From NCBI GenBank assembly GCA_035248725.1, contig DATFHG010000078.1, forward strand, positions 1 to 64,000: 64,000 nucleotides of DNA, given 5' to 3'. The notes under the pieces are model-generated. The model did not search any database. It had not been told where the DNA came from and saw only the letters and a program-made list of their open reading frames with translations. Below are positions 42,778 through 50,232 of the stretch, one piece after another (within the stretch, counting starts at the first letter, position 1; the number at the start of each line of letters is the position of its first letter). Position numbers and translations under genes: made by a program. The stretch is from DASPMP01 sp035248725. GTDB taxonomy: Bacteria; Gemmatimonadota; Gemmatimonadetes; Gemmatimonadales; Gemmatimonadaceae.

Positions 42778-45192
42778 TTACTCGCCGTACGGCACCCAGA
42801 CATTCTTGACCTGTGTCGCTTCACGCAGCCACTCGCGCCCTTCGCCCTCATCCGGGTCGAGCAGGTCGCGGAATTGCCACGTCGCCCATGTGCGCTTCAT
42901 GTTCGACGCGGACGCGAGCTCCACGGCTTTGACGCCGTCGCGATCGCCGAAGTACCACAGGCCTTCGACGTCGTCGTGCTCCGCGAGCACCTTCAGCAGC
43001 GCGTTCTTGTCGCCGGTGACGATGTTGACGACACCCGCCGGCACGTCCGAGGTCTCGAGGACGCTGTAGAGATCCGTGGCGGCAAGCGGATATTGCTGTG
43101 AGGGGACGATCACCGTCGTATTGCCGACGGCGAGTGCAGGTGCACAGGTCGAAATGACACCGAGGAGTGGAAACTCCTCGGGCGCGCCGATGGCGACCAC
43201 ACCGATGCTTTCGTTCATGGCGAGCGCCACGCCGCGGATCGGCACGTTGTGCACCGCTCCATCCCACTTGTCCGCCCACGCGCCGTACGTGAAGAGTCTG
43301 CGGATGGAAGCGTCCACTTCACGCGTCGACTCGCGCTTCGAGCGTCCGTCCATGGCCGTGAGCCGCTGGGCGAACTCGTCCGCGCGAGCAGAGAGATTCT
43401 CCGCGATGTAATACAGGATCTGCGCGCGCAGGTGGCCTGTCGTTCTGCTCCATGTGTTCCAGGCGGCATGCGCGGCTTCGACGGCGTTTCGGATGTCCTT
43501 GCGATTTCCTTCCGGCACCTCGCCGACCTGCCCGCCGTCGGGCCCCAGGATGCGTCGCGTGTAGCCCTGGTCGGGCCGTGCCTGCTTGCCGCCGATGAAC
43601 AACTTCGCCGTCCGATCGATCGGCGGCAGCATGCTGCTCGCACGCATCTCGGCGGACTCCGTGAGCGGCACGTCGAGCTTCTTGCGAGATCCGGTGCTGC
43701 GCACGACGGGACGCGCGCGATCCGCGGAATGCTTGGCGCGTTTGAGGTACTCCCACATGCCTTCCCGCCCGCCCTCGCGTCCGAAGCCGCTCTCGCGATA
43801 GCCGCCGAATCCGGCCGACGCGTCGAACAGATTGGTCGAATTGATCCAGACCACCCCGCTCTTGAGCTTCGGCGCGATGTCGAGTGCGAGATTGATGTTC
43901 TCGGTCCACACGCTGGCGGCGAGACCGTACGGTGTGTTGTTCGCGAGCTCCACCGATTCCGCCGGCGTCCGGAACGTCATCGATACAAGCACCGGCCCGA
44001 ACACTTCGACCTGCGCGATAGTGCTCGATGGCGTGACGTCCGTGAACAGCGTCGGCGGATAGAAGTAGCCATCCGTCGGACACGCCCACGACGGCTGCCA
44101 CATGGTGGCGCCCTCCCGCTGACCTTGCTGCACCAGCGTCCGGATGCGCTCGAGCTGCACGGGCGCGACGATGGCGCCCATGTCGACGCCTTTGTCGAGC
44201 GGGGCGCCGATGCGGAGCTTCTCCATGCGCGCGCGCAGCTTTTCTATCAGACGGTCGGCCGTTCCTTCCTGAACCAGCAGCCGCGAGCCCGCGCAGCAGA
44301 CCTGCCCCTGATTGAACCAGATCGCGTCGACGACGCCTTCCACGACGCTGTCGAGGTCCGCGTCGTCGTACACGATGAATGGGCTCTTCCCGCCCAGTTC
44401 GAGCGACAGTTTCTTCCCCGAGCCCGCCGTCGCCTTGCGGATGACGCGCCCGACGTCGGTCGACCCCGTGAACGCGATCTTGTCCACGTCGGGATGGTCG
44501 ACCAGCGCTGCGCCCGTGCTCCCGTCGCCGGTGACGACGTTCAACACCCCCGCCGGCAGCCCCGCTTCGCGCGCGATCTCGCAGAAGAGCAACGCGGTCA
44601 TCGGCGTGAACTCCGCGGGCTTGAGCACCACGGTGCATCCGGCAGCCAGCGCGGGTGCCACCTTCCACGCCAGCATCAGCAGCGGGAAGTTCCACGGAAT
44701 GATCTGCCCAACGACGCCGACACCCTTGTAGCCTGGGAATTCGGCGTCGAGCAGCTGGGCCCAACCCGCGTGGTGATAGAAGTGCCGTGCCACGAGCGGG
44801 ATGTCGATGTCGCGCGTCTCGCGGATCGACTTTCCGTTGTCCATGGTCTCGAGCACGGCGAGCAGGCGTGCGTGTTTCTGAACGCCGCGGGCCAGCGCGT
44901 AGAGATGCCGCGCACGTGCGTGTCCATCGACGGCCTGCCAGGTCGTGAGCGCGGCGCGCGCAGCGGCGACGGCGGCGTTCACATCGTTCTTCGCGCCCTG
45001 GGTGACGCGCGCCAGCAGCTCGCGATTCGCGGGATTGAAGACGTCGAAGGTGTCGGCGGGTTCGGTCCATTCCCCATTGATGAAATGGCCGAACACCCGC
45101 TCGTATTTGCCGAGCCAGTGCCGCGCCTGCTGGTCCGCCTCGGGGGCCGGACCATAGTCCATCGATTTGAATATCTCCGCGACGCTGGCCAT
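42778..45192 (-). CDS. Double-domain aldehyde dehydrogenase of the ALDH16 type
   Basis: The 804-residue protein contains two aldehyde-dehydrogenase folds in one chain. Domain 1 (about residues 30-500) keeps the catalytic machinery: the NAD-binding FTGSTDVGR motif, the general-base Glu in LELGGKSPF and the nucleophile in NQGQVCCAGSR. Domain 2 (about 530-800) has the fold (VIVPSQQYPL, DVPAGVVNIVTG) but no cysteine in the active-site region and no clear Glu motif, so it is likely structural. Length and layout match ALDH16, known from animals and some bacteria. It overlaps deoC by four bases (ATGA), suggesting oxidation of acetaldehyde released by DeoC. Confidence 0.9.
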   Translation of the reverse strand: MASVAEIFKSMDYGPAPEADQQARHWLGKYERVFGHFINGEWTEPADTFDVFNPANRELLARVTQGAKNDVNAAVAAARAALTTWQAVDGHARARHLYALARGVQKHARLLAVLETMDNGKSIRETRDIDIPLVARHFYHHAGWAQLLDAEFPGYKGVGVVGQIIPWNFPLLMLAWKVAPALAAGCTVVLKPAEFTPMTALLFCEIAREAGLPAGVLNVVTGDGSTGAALVDHPDVDKIAFTGSTDVGRVIRKATAGSGKKLSLELGGKSPFIVYDDADLDSVVEGVVDAIWFNQGQVCCAGSRLLVQEGTADRLIEKLRARMEKLRIGAPLDKGVDMGAIVAPVQLERIRTLVQQGQREGATMWQPSWACPTDGYFYPPTLFTDVTPSSTIAQVEVFGPVLVSMTFRTPAESVELANNTPYGLAASVWTENINLALDIAPKLKSGVVWINSTNLFDASAGFGGYRESGFGREGGREGMWEYLKRAKHSADRARPVVRSTGSRKKLDVPLTESAEMRASSMLPPIDRTAKLFIGGKQARPDQGYTRRILGPDGGQVGEVPEGNRKDIRNAVEAAHAAWNTWSRTTGHLRAQILYYIAENLSARADEFAQRLTAMDGRSKRESTREVDASIRRLFTYGAWADKWDGAVHNVPIRGVALAMNESIGVVAIGAPEEFPLLGVISTCAPALAVGNTTVIVPSQQYPLAATDLYSVLETSDVPAGVVNIVTGDKNALLKVLAEHDDVEGLWYFGDRDGVKAVELASASNMKRTWATWQFRDLLDPDEGEGREWLREATQVKNVWVPYGE

Positions 45193-46208
45193 CAGGGCAT
45201 GGGATGTCGGTGGGCGGCGGCGTACCTGCCCGTCACGAAGTGCTCGAGCTGACGCTCGATGTCCGTCAGCAACGCGCTCGCGCCAAAGCGGAAGAGATCG
45301 GGCCGCAGCCAGCGGTCCCCAAGCTCGTCCTTCATGAGATACAGATACTCGAGCGCGCCCTTCGCGGTACGAATGCCGCCGGCAGGCTTGAATCCGACCG
45401 CGTATCCCGTGCGCTCGTAGTACTCGCGGATCATGCGCGCCATGACGAGGGCGAACGCCATCGTGGCGTTGACGCTTTCCTTGCCGGTCGACGTCTTGAT
45501 GAAATCTGCACCAGCCTGCATGGCGACGACGCTGGCACGCGCGACGTTGCTCAGCGTCGCGAGCTCGCCCGTGGCGAGGATGGCCTTGAGGTGCGCCTCA
45601 CCGCTGGCCGCGCGAAACGCCTTCACTTCGTCGTACAGTGCCTGCCAGTTGCCGGTGAGCACGTGCGCGCGCGTGATGACGATGTCGATCTCCTTCGCAC
45701 CGGCATTTACGGACGCCGTGATCTCGGCCAGTCGCTGCTCGAAGGGACTGAGTCCCGCGGGAAACCCGGTCGATACCGCGGCAACGGGGATATCGGAGCC
45801 CTTCAGGGCATCCACGGCGGCGGCAACCAGCGCGTGATACACACACACGGCGCCGACTCTGATCTCGAGGTCACGGACACCGAGCGCGTCCACGAGATCG
45901 TCGCGCAGCGGATGCCGCGCCTTCGCGCAGAGCCGCCGCACGTTGCCCGGGGTGTCGTCCCCGGCGAGCGTGGTCAGATCCATCAGCGTGATCGCGCGGA
46001 GCAGCCACGCGGCCTGCCACTCCTTCTTCACCGTCCGTCGCGTTGGAATCGTGGCCGCTCGGCGCTCGACCGCGCTTCGATTCACGCGGATCGCCCGCAC
46101 GACGTCCAGATCGAGCGGCATTCCTGGATTGCGTTCCAGCTCTTCGCCCGGCATCGACGGCGCCGCCGGAGCAGGTGCGCGCACGAGCTCGAGATTCCGA
46201 GTCGCCAT
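45192..46208 (-). CDS. deoC: Deoxyribose-phosphate aldolase
   Basis: DeoC splits 2-deoxyribose 5-phosphate into glyceraldehyde 3-phosphate and acetaldehyde in deoxynucleoside breakdown. The 338-residue product has the class I aldolase residues: Lys in GADFIKTSTGK (Schiff base), Lys in GFKPAGGIRTAKGA and Asp in KEIDIVITRAH. The first 75 residues precede the barrel and make it longer than bacterial DeoC (about 260 aa), closer in size to the larger DERA forms. ATG 46208 is the first natural start. It heads a two-gene operon with the ALDH16-type gene. Confidence 0.94.
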   Translation of the reverse strand: MATRNLELVRAPAPAAPSMPGEELERNPGMPLDLDVVRAIRVNRSAVERRAATIPTRRTVKKEWQAAWLLRAITLMDLTTLAGDDTPGNVRRLCAKARHPLRDDLVDALGVRDLEIRVGAVCVYHALVAAAVDALKGSDIPVAAVSTGFPAGLSPFEQRLAEITASVNAGAKEIDIVITRAHVLTGNWQALYDEVKAFRAASGEAHLKAILATGELATLSNVARASVVAMQAGADFIKTSTGKESVNATMAFALVMARMIREYYERTGYAVGFKPAGGIRTAKGALEYLYLMKDELGDRWLRPDLFRFGASALLTDIERQLEHFVTGRYAAAHRHPMP

Positions 46209-46263
46209 GGCGCTAAATGTACGACGGCCGCCGTCGACCGGCGAGCGCATCAGGGCACTTCGC

Positions 46264-46292
46264 TTGCAATTTCTCTCCTCGCACACTGATAT
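46264..46292 (+). promoter_or_regulatory. Weak sigma-70-like promoter candidate for the rhodanese gene
   Basis: TTGCAA (46264-46269) and TGATAT (46287-46292) are 17 bases apart, 12 bases upstream of the ATG at 46304. The match is 4/6 and 3/6 to consensus. It lies in the divergent region shared with deoC. The short distance to the ATG leaves little leader, so this is tentative. Confidence 0.25.
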
Positions 46293-46303
46293 CCGGACGG
46301 CTC

Positions 46304-46678
46304 ATGGAGTACACCTCGACCATTTCACGCGACGAGCTACGCGAGAAGATCGACCGCGCCGATCCGTTCTTTCTGTTCGAGGTGCTGCCAGAGCCGTACT
46401 TCCGCAAGCATCACCTGCCCGGGGCGATCCATCTGCCGCCGAACGACATTCCCGCGACGGTGCAACGAATCGTGGCGGACAAGAGCGCGGAAATCGTGGT
46501 CTATTGCTGGGACGAGCACTGACCCACGAGCGCATACGCCGCCCGTGTTCTGGCGGCGCAGGGATTCACCAACGTGCGCGAGTATCGGCCGGGCAAGAAG
46601 GATTGGCGCGCGGCAGGACTGCCCGTGCAGCGCGATGAGCGCCCCGAGCGTCAGGCAGCGTCGTCGTCGTCCACCTGA
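46304..46678 (+). CDS. Rhodanese-like sulfurtransferase with in-frame TGA: candidate selenoprotein
   Basis: The frame from ATG 46304 reads MEYTSTISRDELREKIDRA, continues to VVYC (Cys68, the usual catalytic cysteine position after the strand) and meets TGA at 46520-46522 (codon 73). Reading through gives PTSAYAARVLAAQGFTNVR and then EYRPGKKDWRAAGLPVQ, ending at TGA 46676-46678. This second half is a normal end of a single-domain rhodanese, in the same frame. The TGA takes the place where I recall relatives having a second Cys in a C-x4-C motif. A GC-rich hairpin follows. The full product would be 124 residues with Sec73. Alternatives are a real truncation at 72 residues or a sequence error. 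Its 3' end overlaps the next convergent gene by 28 bases. Confidence 0.75.
46537..46558 (+). promoter_or_regulatory. Candidate bacterial SECIS hairpin downstream of the in-frame TGA
   Basis: CGCCGCC (46537-46543) pairs perfectly with GGCGGCG (46552-46558), leaving an eight-base loop that begins C-G. The loop begins 21 bases after the TGA (46520-46522). From what I know of bacterial SECIS elements, the apical loop lies roughly 16-37 bases after UGA and has a G within its first two positions; both hold here. SelB binding is inference. Confidence 0.55.
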
Positions 46679-47166
46679 ACGGGCGTCTGGCGCGCAAAGC
46701 GCCGACGCCATTCCTCACGTACCACCCGCATCCGCCGCTCGGTCACCTGCGAGTGCGATCCGAAGCGCCGCGAGAGCCAGAGCAGCGCGATCGCGAGAGG
46801 AAGCGAGATGAGCGCCGTCCACGCACCTGCGCCGACGGTATCCCGCAGCATCGGCACCAACCCGATCGAGTAGCTCTGCGGCACGAATGGCCAAATGAGC
46901 ACGATGCCCAACGCGTTGCCGACCACAGCGATGCCAAGAACGTGCACCGTCGACCGCCATGCCGGGACCTGGCGCCGCCGGACGGCGAAGATCACAACGC
47001 CGAGGAAAGCCGTGAGCGTGAGAATCCCGCCGAGGTCCATGCCGCCCCGGCTCCGGTGCAGCAGGGCGAACAGACGTGTCGCGCGCATGAGGCCGAACAC
47101 GACCATCGCGCCGAACACGAACGCCCACGCGGGCAGCTGATCGATGCGAAAGGCGAGACGGCGCAT
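46651..47166 (-). CDS. Membrane protein of unknown function
   Basis: The 171-residue product has four predicted membrane helices: AWAFVFGAMVVFGLMRATRL, GILTLTAFLGVVIFAV, VLGIAVVGNALGIVLIW and AWTALISLPLAIALLWL. A basic cytosolic tail with RRMRVVREEWRRR ends in an acidic DDDD cluster. I do not recognise a family. Its 3' end overlaps the rhodanese gene tail by 28 bases. Confidence 0.7.
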   Translation of the reverse strand: MRRLAFRIDQLPAWAFVFGAMVVFGLMRATRLFALLHRSRGGMDLGGILTLTAFLGVVIFAVRRRQVPAWRSTVHVLGIAVVGNALGIVLIWPFVPQSYSIGLVPMLRDTVGAGAWTALISLPLAIALLWLSRRFGSHSQVTERRMRVVREEWRRRFARQTPVQVDDDDAA

Positions 47167-47191
47167 GTCGGACGATCAGGCAACTTCCGTG

Positions 47192-48070
47192 TCAGTGCGA
47201 TCGACAGTACGTGGCCTGCGTGTCTACTGCGCAGATCGCTGACATCAGCGCCGAGCCCGTTGCGGGGTCCCGAAGGTAGCGGGCGATCACATGCGCCTCC
47301 TCCGACGCCGGAGCGTGCGTCGCCACATCCTGCGCGACGTTTCCGGGGAGCTGACCACTGAGCGGACCAGACAGCACATCCGCGGCGTCGTAGACGTTCG
47401 TCCACGAAACGACGCCGGACGGCACACGCAGGCCGTCGCCGGTCTCACCGAAGATGATCTCACGCACGGGACGCAACGCCAGCGGCGAGCCGATGGTGAT
47501 CAGTCGCAGGTTGTGGAGGGAATCGTCGCGCAGCAGGTACCCGTACGTCACGAGCGACCCGAGGCTGAACGCCACCACAATCACCGGCCGGTTCTCTCGC
47601 GCGGCGGCCGTCAGCACCTGCCCCACGCGATTCTCGGCGGCGCACCGGGTGCGCGCGTCCAGCACATACATCGTCTCGCCCACGAGCCCGCGCAGCTCAC
47701 GTGAATCCTCGCCGATCGCGCCAGCGAGAAAATTCAGGAATCCGCTCGCTACGTCGCGCAACTGTGTCAGGCCCGCGTCGGCCGTCGCGAGCCGCGATCC
47801 GCATTCGTACGCCGAGTCCGGATCCAGCGCGTCGGCATACCAGGCGAGTCGGACATCCGAATCGCGGAGCGGCGGCACACCCTGGAGGGCGAGCGACGAA
47901 TCCATGTCCGCCTCCCACTCGCGCCGCAGAATCGCCGTGTCCTGCCCGAACTGACCGCGGCCGTGGACGAACACGATGATCGGACGCTGCTCGTCTCCAC
48001 GCGCGCGTGCGCCCGCGCTGACGCAGGCGCAGGCCGCGGAGATGAAGATGCCGAGAGCAAGAAGGCGCAT
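47192..48070 (-). CDS. Secreted alpha/beta-hydrolase-like protein
   Basis: The 292-residue product has a signal peptide ending near a cysteine-rich stretch (FISAACACVSAGA). It then starts an alpha/beta-hydrolase fold with PIIVFVHGRGQFGQD (oxyanion-type HG motif). The nucleophile elbow is VVAFSLGSLVTYG, with Ser in A-x-S-x-G rather than G-x-S-x-G. A late acidic residue (DAADVLSG) and a His (THAPASEEAHVIARYL) could complete the triad. It may be a lipase or esterase. It lies 21 bases before the membrane-protein gene on the same strand. Confidence 0.75.
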   Translation of the reverse strand: MRLLALGIFISAACACVSAGARARGDEQRPIIVFVHGRGQFGQDTAILRREWEADMDSSLALQGVPPLRDSDVRLAWYADALDPDSAYECGSRLATADAGLTQLRDVASGFLNFLAGAIGEDSRELRGLVGETMYVLDARTRCAAENRVGQVLTAAARENRPVIVVAFSLGSLVTYGYLLRDDSLHNLRLITIGSPLALRPVREIIFGETGDGLRVPSGVVSWTNVYDAADVLSGPLSGQLPGNVAQDVATHAPASEEAHVIARYLRDPATGSALMSAICAVDTQATYCRSH

Positions 48071-48111
48071 GGGCTACGTACCCCGTGCGCACTTCAAGGA
48101 TCGCGCTACGA

Positions 48112-49248
48112 CTACGCTTCCCAGCTCAATCCCGGCCGGCCGAAATGGCCGTAGTTCGTCGACTGGCGATAGATGGGTCGCAACAGATCCAGCCGCTCGA
48201 TGATCGCTCGCGGACGGAAGTCGAAGGTTCGCACCATCGCCTCGGCGGCAGACGCATCGCCGGTGCCGAATGTGTCCACACGCACCGAGACGGGCTCAGC
48301 GCGACCGATGGCGTAGCCGACCTGCACTTCGGCGCGACGAGCGATTCCGGATTTCACGATGTGCCGAGCGACGAACCGACAGAAGTACGCGCCAGAGCGG
48401 TCCACCTTCGACGGGTCCTTGCCGCTGAACGCACCGCCACCATGGCGGCCCATTCCCCCGTACGAATCCACGATGATCTTCCGACCGGTCACGCCGCAGT
48501 CGGCGCTCGGGCCACCTTCCACGAATGAACCGGTCGGGTTCACCAGCACTTCGATGCCGGGATGGTACCACCGTCCGAGCACGGAGGCACACAAGGTGTT
48601 CGCCACATAGTTGCGGATGTCCTGTTGCGACACGCTTCTCGAATGCATCGTCGAGACGAGCACGGTGCGCACGGCCACCGGCGCGCCGCCTTCGTACTGG
48701 ACCGACACCTGCGTCTTCGAGTCGGGGCGCAGCCACGGTACCTGCTTCTTCTTGCGCGCCTCCGTGAGCTGTCTCGCGAGCTTGTGCGCGAGGAGAATCG
48801 GGAGCGGCATCAGCTCGGGCGTCTCGTCCGTCGCGTAGCCGAACATGATGCCCTGATCGCCGGCGCCGCCGACGTCGACGCCCTGGCCGATCTCGCCTGC
48901 CTGGCGCGATATCAATTGCGTGACCCGCACGCCGTCGGCGTTGAAGCTCTCCGTCGCATCCGTGTAACCGATCTCGCGAATGGCGTCCCGAGCCACGGCC
49001 TCGAAATCGACGTGCGCGGCGCTGGTGATTTCGCCGGCGAGCACGACGTCGCCACTCTTCACCAGGACCTCGCACGCTACGCGGCTGCGGGGGTCCTGCG
49101 TCAGATGCGCGTCGAGAATCGAGTCGGCGATGTAGTCGCAGACCTTGTCCGGGTGTCCTTCGCTCACCGACTCCGACGTGAAGACGTAGGCGGTGTCGAC
49201 TCCCTTCTCGAAGGTCGCGCGTGCGCTCGAGGGCGCGGTAACGGTCAT
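48112..49248 (-). CDS. metK: S-adenosylmethionine synthetase
   Basis: MetK makes S-adenosylmethionine from methionine and ATP. The 378-residue product shows the family motifs in order: SESVSEGHPDKVCDYIADSI, the loop GAGDQGIMFGYATDET (methionine/ATP binding) and GGGAFSGKDPSKVDRSGAY (P-loop-like). The C-terminal ends in a short tail. Length is typical. ATG 49248 is preceded by AGGAG. The 5' leader contains an apparent transcription attenuator, so expression may respond to SAM or methionine. The next-step gene ahcY lies 6.5 kb away. Confidence 0.97.
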   Translation of the reverse strand: MTVTAPSSARATFEKGVDTAYVFTSESVSEGHPDKVCDYIADSILDAHLTQDPRSRVACEVLVKSGDVVLAGEITSAAHVDFEAVARDAIREIGYTDATESFNADGVRVTQLISRQAGEIGQGVDVGGAGDQGIMFGYATDETPELMPLPILLAHKLARQLTEARKKKQVPWLRPDSKTQVSVQYEGGAPVAVRTVLVSTMHSRSVSQQDIRNYVANTLCASVLGRWYHPGIEVLVNPTGSFVEGGPSADCGVTGRKIIVDSYGGMGRHGGGAFSGKDPSKVDRSGAYFCRFVARHIVKSGIARRAEVQVGYAIGRAEPVSVRVDTFGTGDASAAEAMVRTFDFRPRAIIERLDLLRPIYRQSTNYGHFGRPGLSWEA

Positions 49249-49266
49249 GCGATGACTCCTGATGTT

Positions 49267-49362
49267 GGAAAACAAAACGGCCCCGACATCGTCGCGGGCC
49301 GTGACATCAGCCACGACTTAGACGGGTGTGTTCGGAACCGATCGTTCCGCGCGCGGCCCGTC
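49267..49362 (-). promoter_or_regulatory. Structured metK leader with a terminator-like attenuator (riboswitch class unassigned)
   Basis: Reading the minus strand, GACGGG and CCCGTC (49357-49362 with 49321-49326) enclose an inner hairpin CGGAAC/GTTCCG (49344-49349 with 49333-49338). Downstream, ACGGCCC and GGGCCGT (49296-49302 with 49277-49283), with an inner CGAC/GTCG, form a stem followed by TTTTGTTTTC. No minus-strand gene lies upstream, so this terminator sits inside metK's own leader. The stretch GTCGTG...CACG...CGAC between them could form a competing structure. It matches no SAM riboswitch consensus I can apply by eye. Confidence 0.5.
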
Positions 49363-49486
49363 AAATCGGGGAAATCGCCGCGCCGGTTACAACGTAGCAG
49401 CGGGCTCGTGCTCGTCAACCCGGAATCGTCAGAACCCCTGGCGGTCCCGGGTGTAGAGCGGGGCAGTCTCTGCTGGAGCATCTCTC

Positions 49487-50101
49487 GTGTCGGCTCACCT
49501 CCCGCTGCGGCCCGCGGCGCTCCTCATCCCAGCGCTCGTCGTTTCCGGTTGCAGCACTCCCGCCTCAGTGATTCGGACTGGACGCACGCTTCCGAGCGTA
49601 TCCGCCGGCGCGGCCGTCGTCATCCCCACGGCCGAGCGCTACATCGGGGTTCCGTACCGCTGGGGCGGGACGTCGCCATCGACGGGATTCGATTGTTCGG
49701 GTTATACGCAGTACGTCTTCGCGAAGCATGGCGTGCGCTTGCCGCGGACGTCACGATCGCAGGCCTTCGCCGGCGCGAACATCCGGGATTACCGCGCCCT
49801 GCGCCCCGGGGACCTCATCATGTTCGCCGAAGATGGGAAGCCCATCAGCCACGTCGCGATCTACGCGGGGCACGATCGCATCATTCACTCGAGCAGCAGC
49901 GGCGCGGGCGTGCGCTATGACGATCTCACGAGCCGGCGCGGGACGTGGTTCCGCACCCATATGGTAGTGGCGCGCCGTGTCGCGACTCCCGCGCAAGGCA
50001 GTCACCTTGTCTTCGATCTCGTGTCGCAGCTGCGGAGTGCGGGCGTTCGCGTTGACGCGCCGTCCATCGCTGACGTCATCGGAGATCTGGCGCCGCGCTA
50101 G
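49487..50101 (+). CDS. NlpC/P60-family cell-wall hydrolase lipoprotein
   Basis: NlpC/P60 enzymes cleave D-glutamyl-diaminopimelate bonds in peptidoglycan. The 204-residue product has a lipobox (LVVSGC, Cys22). The catalytic residues are Cys70 in FDCSGYTQYVF, His122 in ISHVAIYAG and His134 in DRIIHSSS. The GTG start at 49487 has GGAG eight bases upstream. The final 45 residues (after VVARRVATP) fall outside the core domain. It is divergent from metK and precedes the SusC-like gene by 131 bases. Confidence 0.93.
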   Translation: MSAHLPLRPAALLIPALVVSGCSTPASVIRTGRTLPSVSAGAAVVIPTAERYIGVPYRWGGTSPSTGFDCSGYTQYVFAKHGVRLPRTSRSQAFAGANIRDYRALRPGDLIMFAEDGKPISHVAIYAGHDRIIHSSSSGAGVRYDDLTSRRGTWFRTHMVVARRVATPAQGSHLVFDLVSQLRSAGVRVDAPSIADVIGDLAPR

Positions 50102-50232
50102 CACCGGAATCGGGCGGTTGACGGCGATTGACTTGCTCGGCGAGCGCAGCACTCACTAGGATTGCGCCACAGGCCGGTGCGTGAGCGCCGACGCTCGTCG
50201 GCCGGCTTCCCTCCCCTCCCTGAAGAGGTGTT

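Noticed and set aside
46304..46522. Simple 72-residue truncated rhodanese (pseudogene)
   Set aside because: Not excluded, but the frame after TGA keeps a full conserved rhodanese end, normal codon use and a hairpin at SECIS distance, which random decay would not be expected to keep.
49249..49440. Known S-box (SAM-I) riboswitch in the metK leader
   Set aside because: The conserved S-box core sequences are not visible; only a structured leader and terminator are supported.
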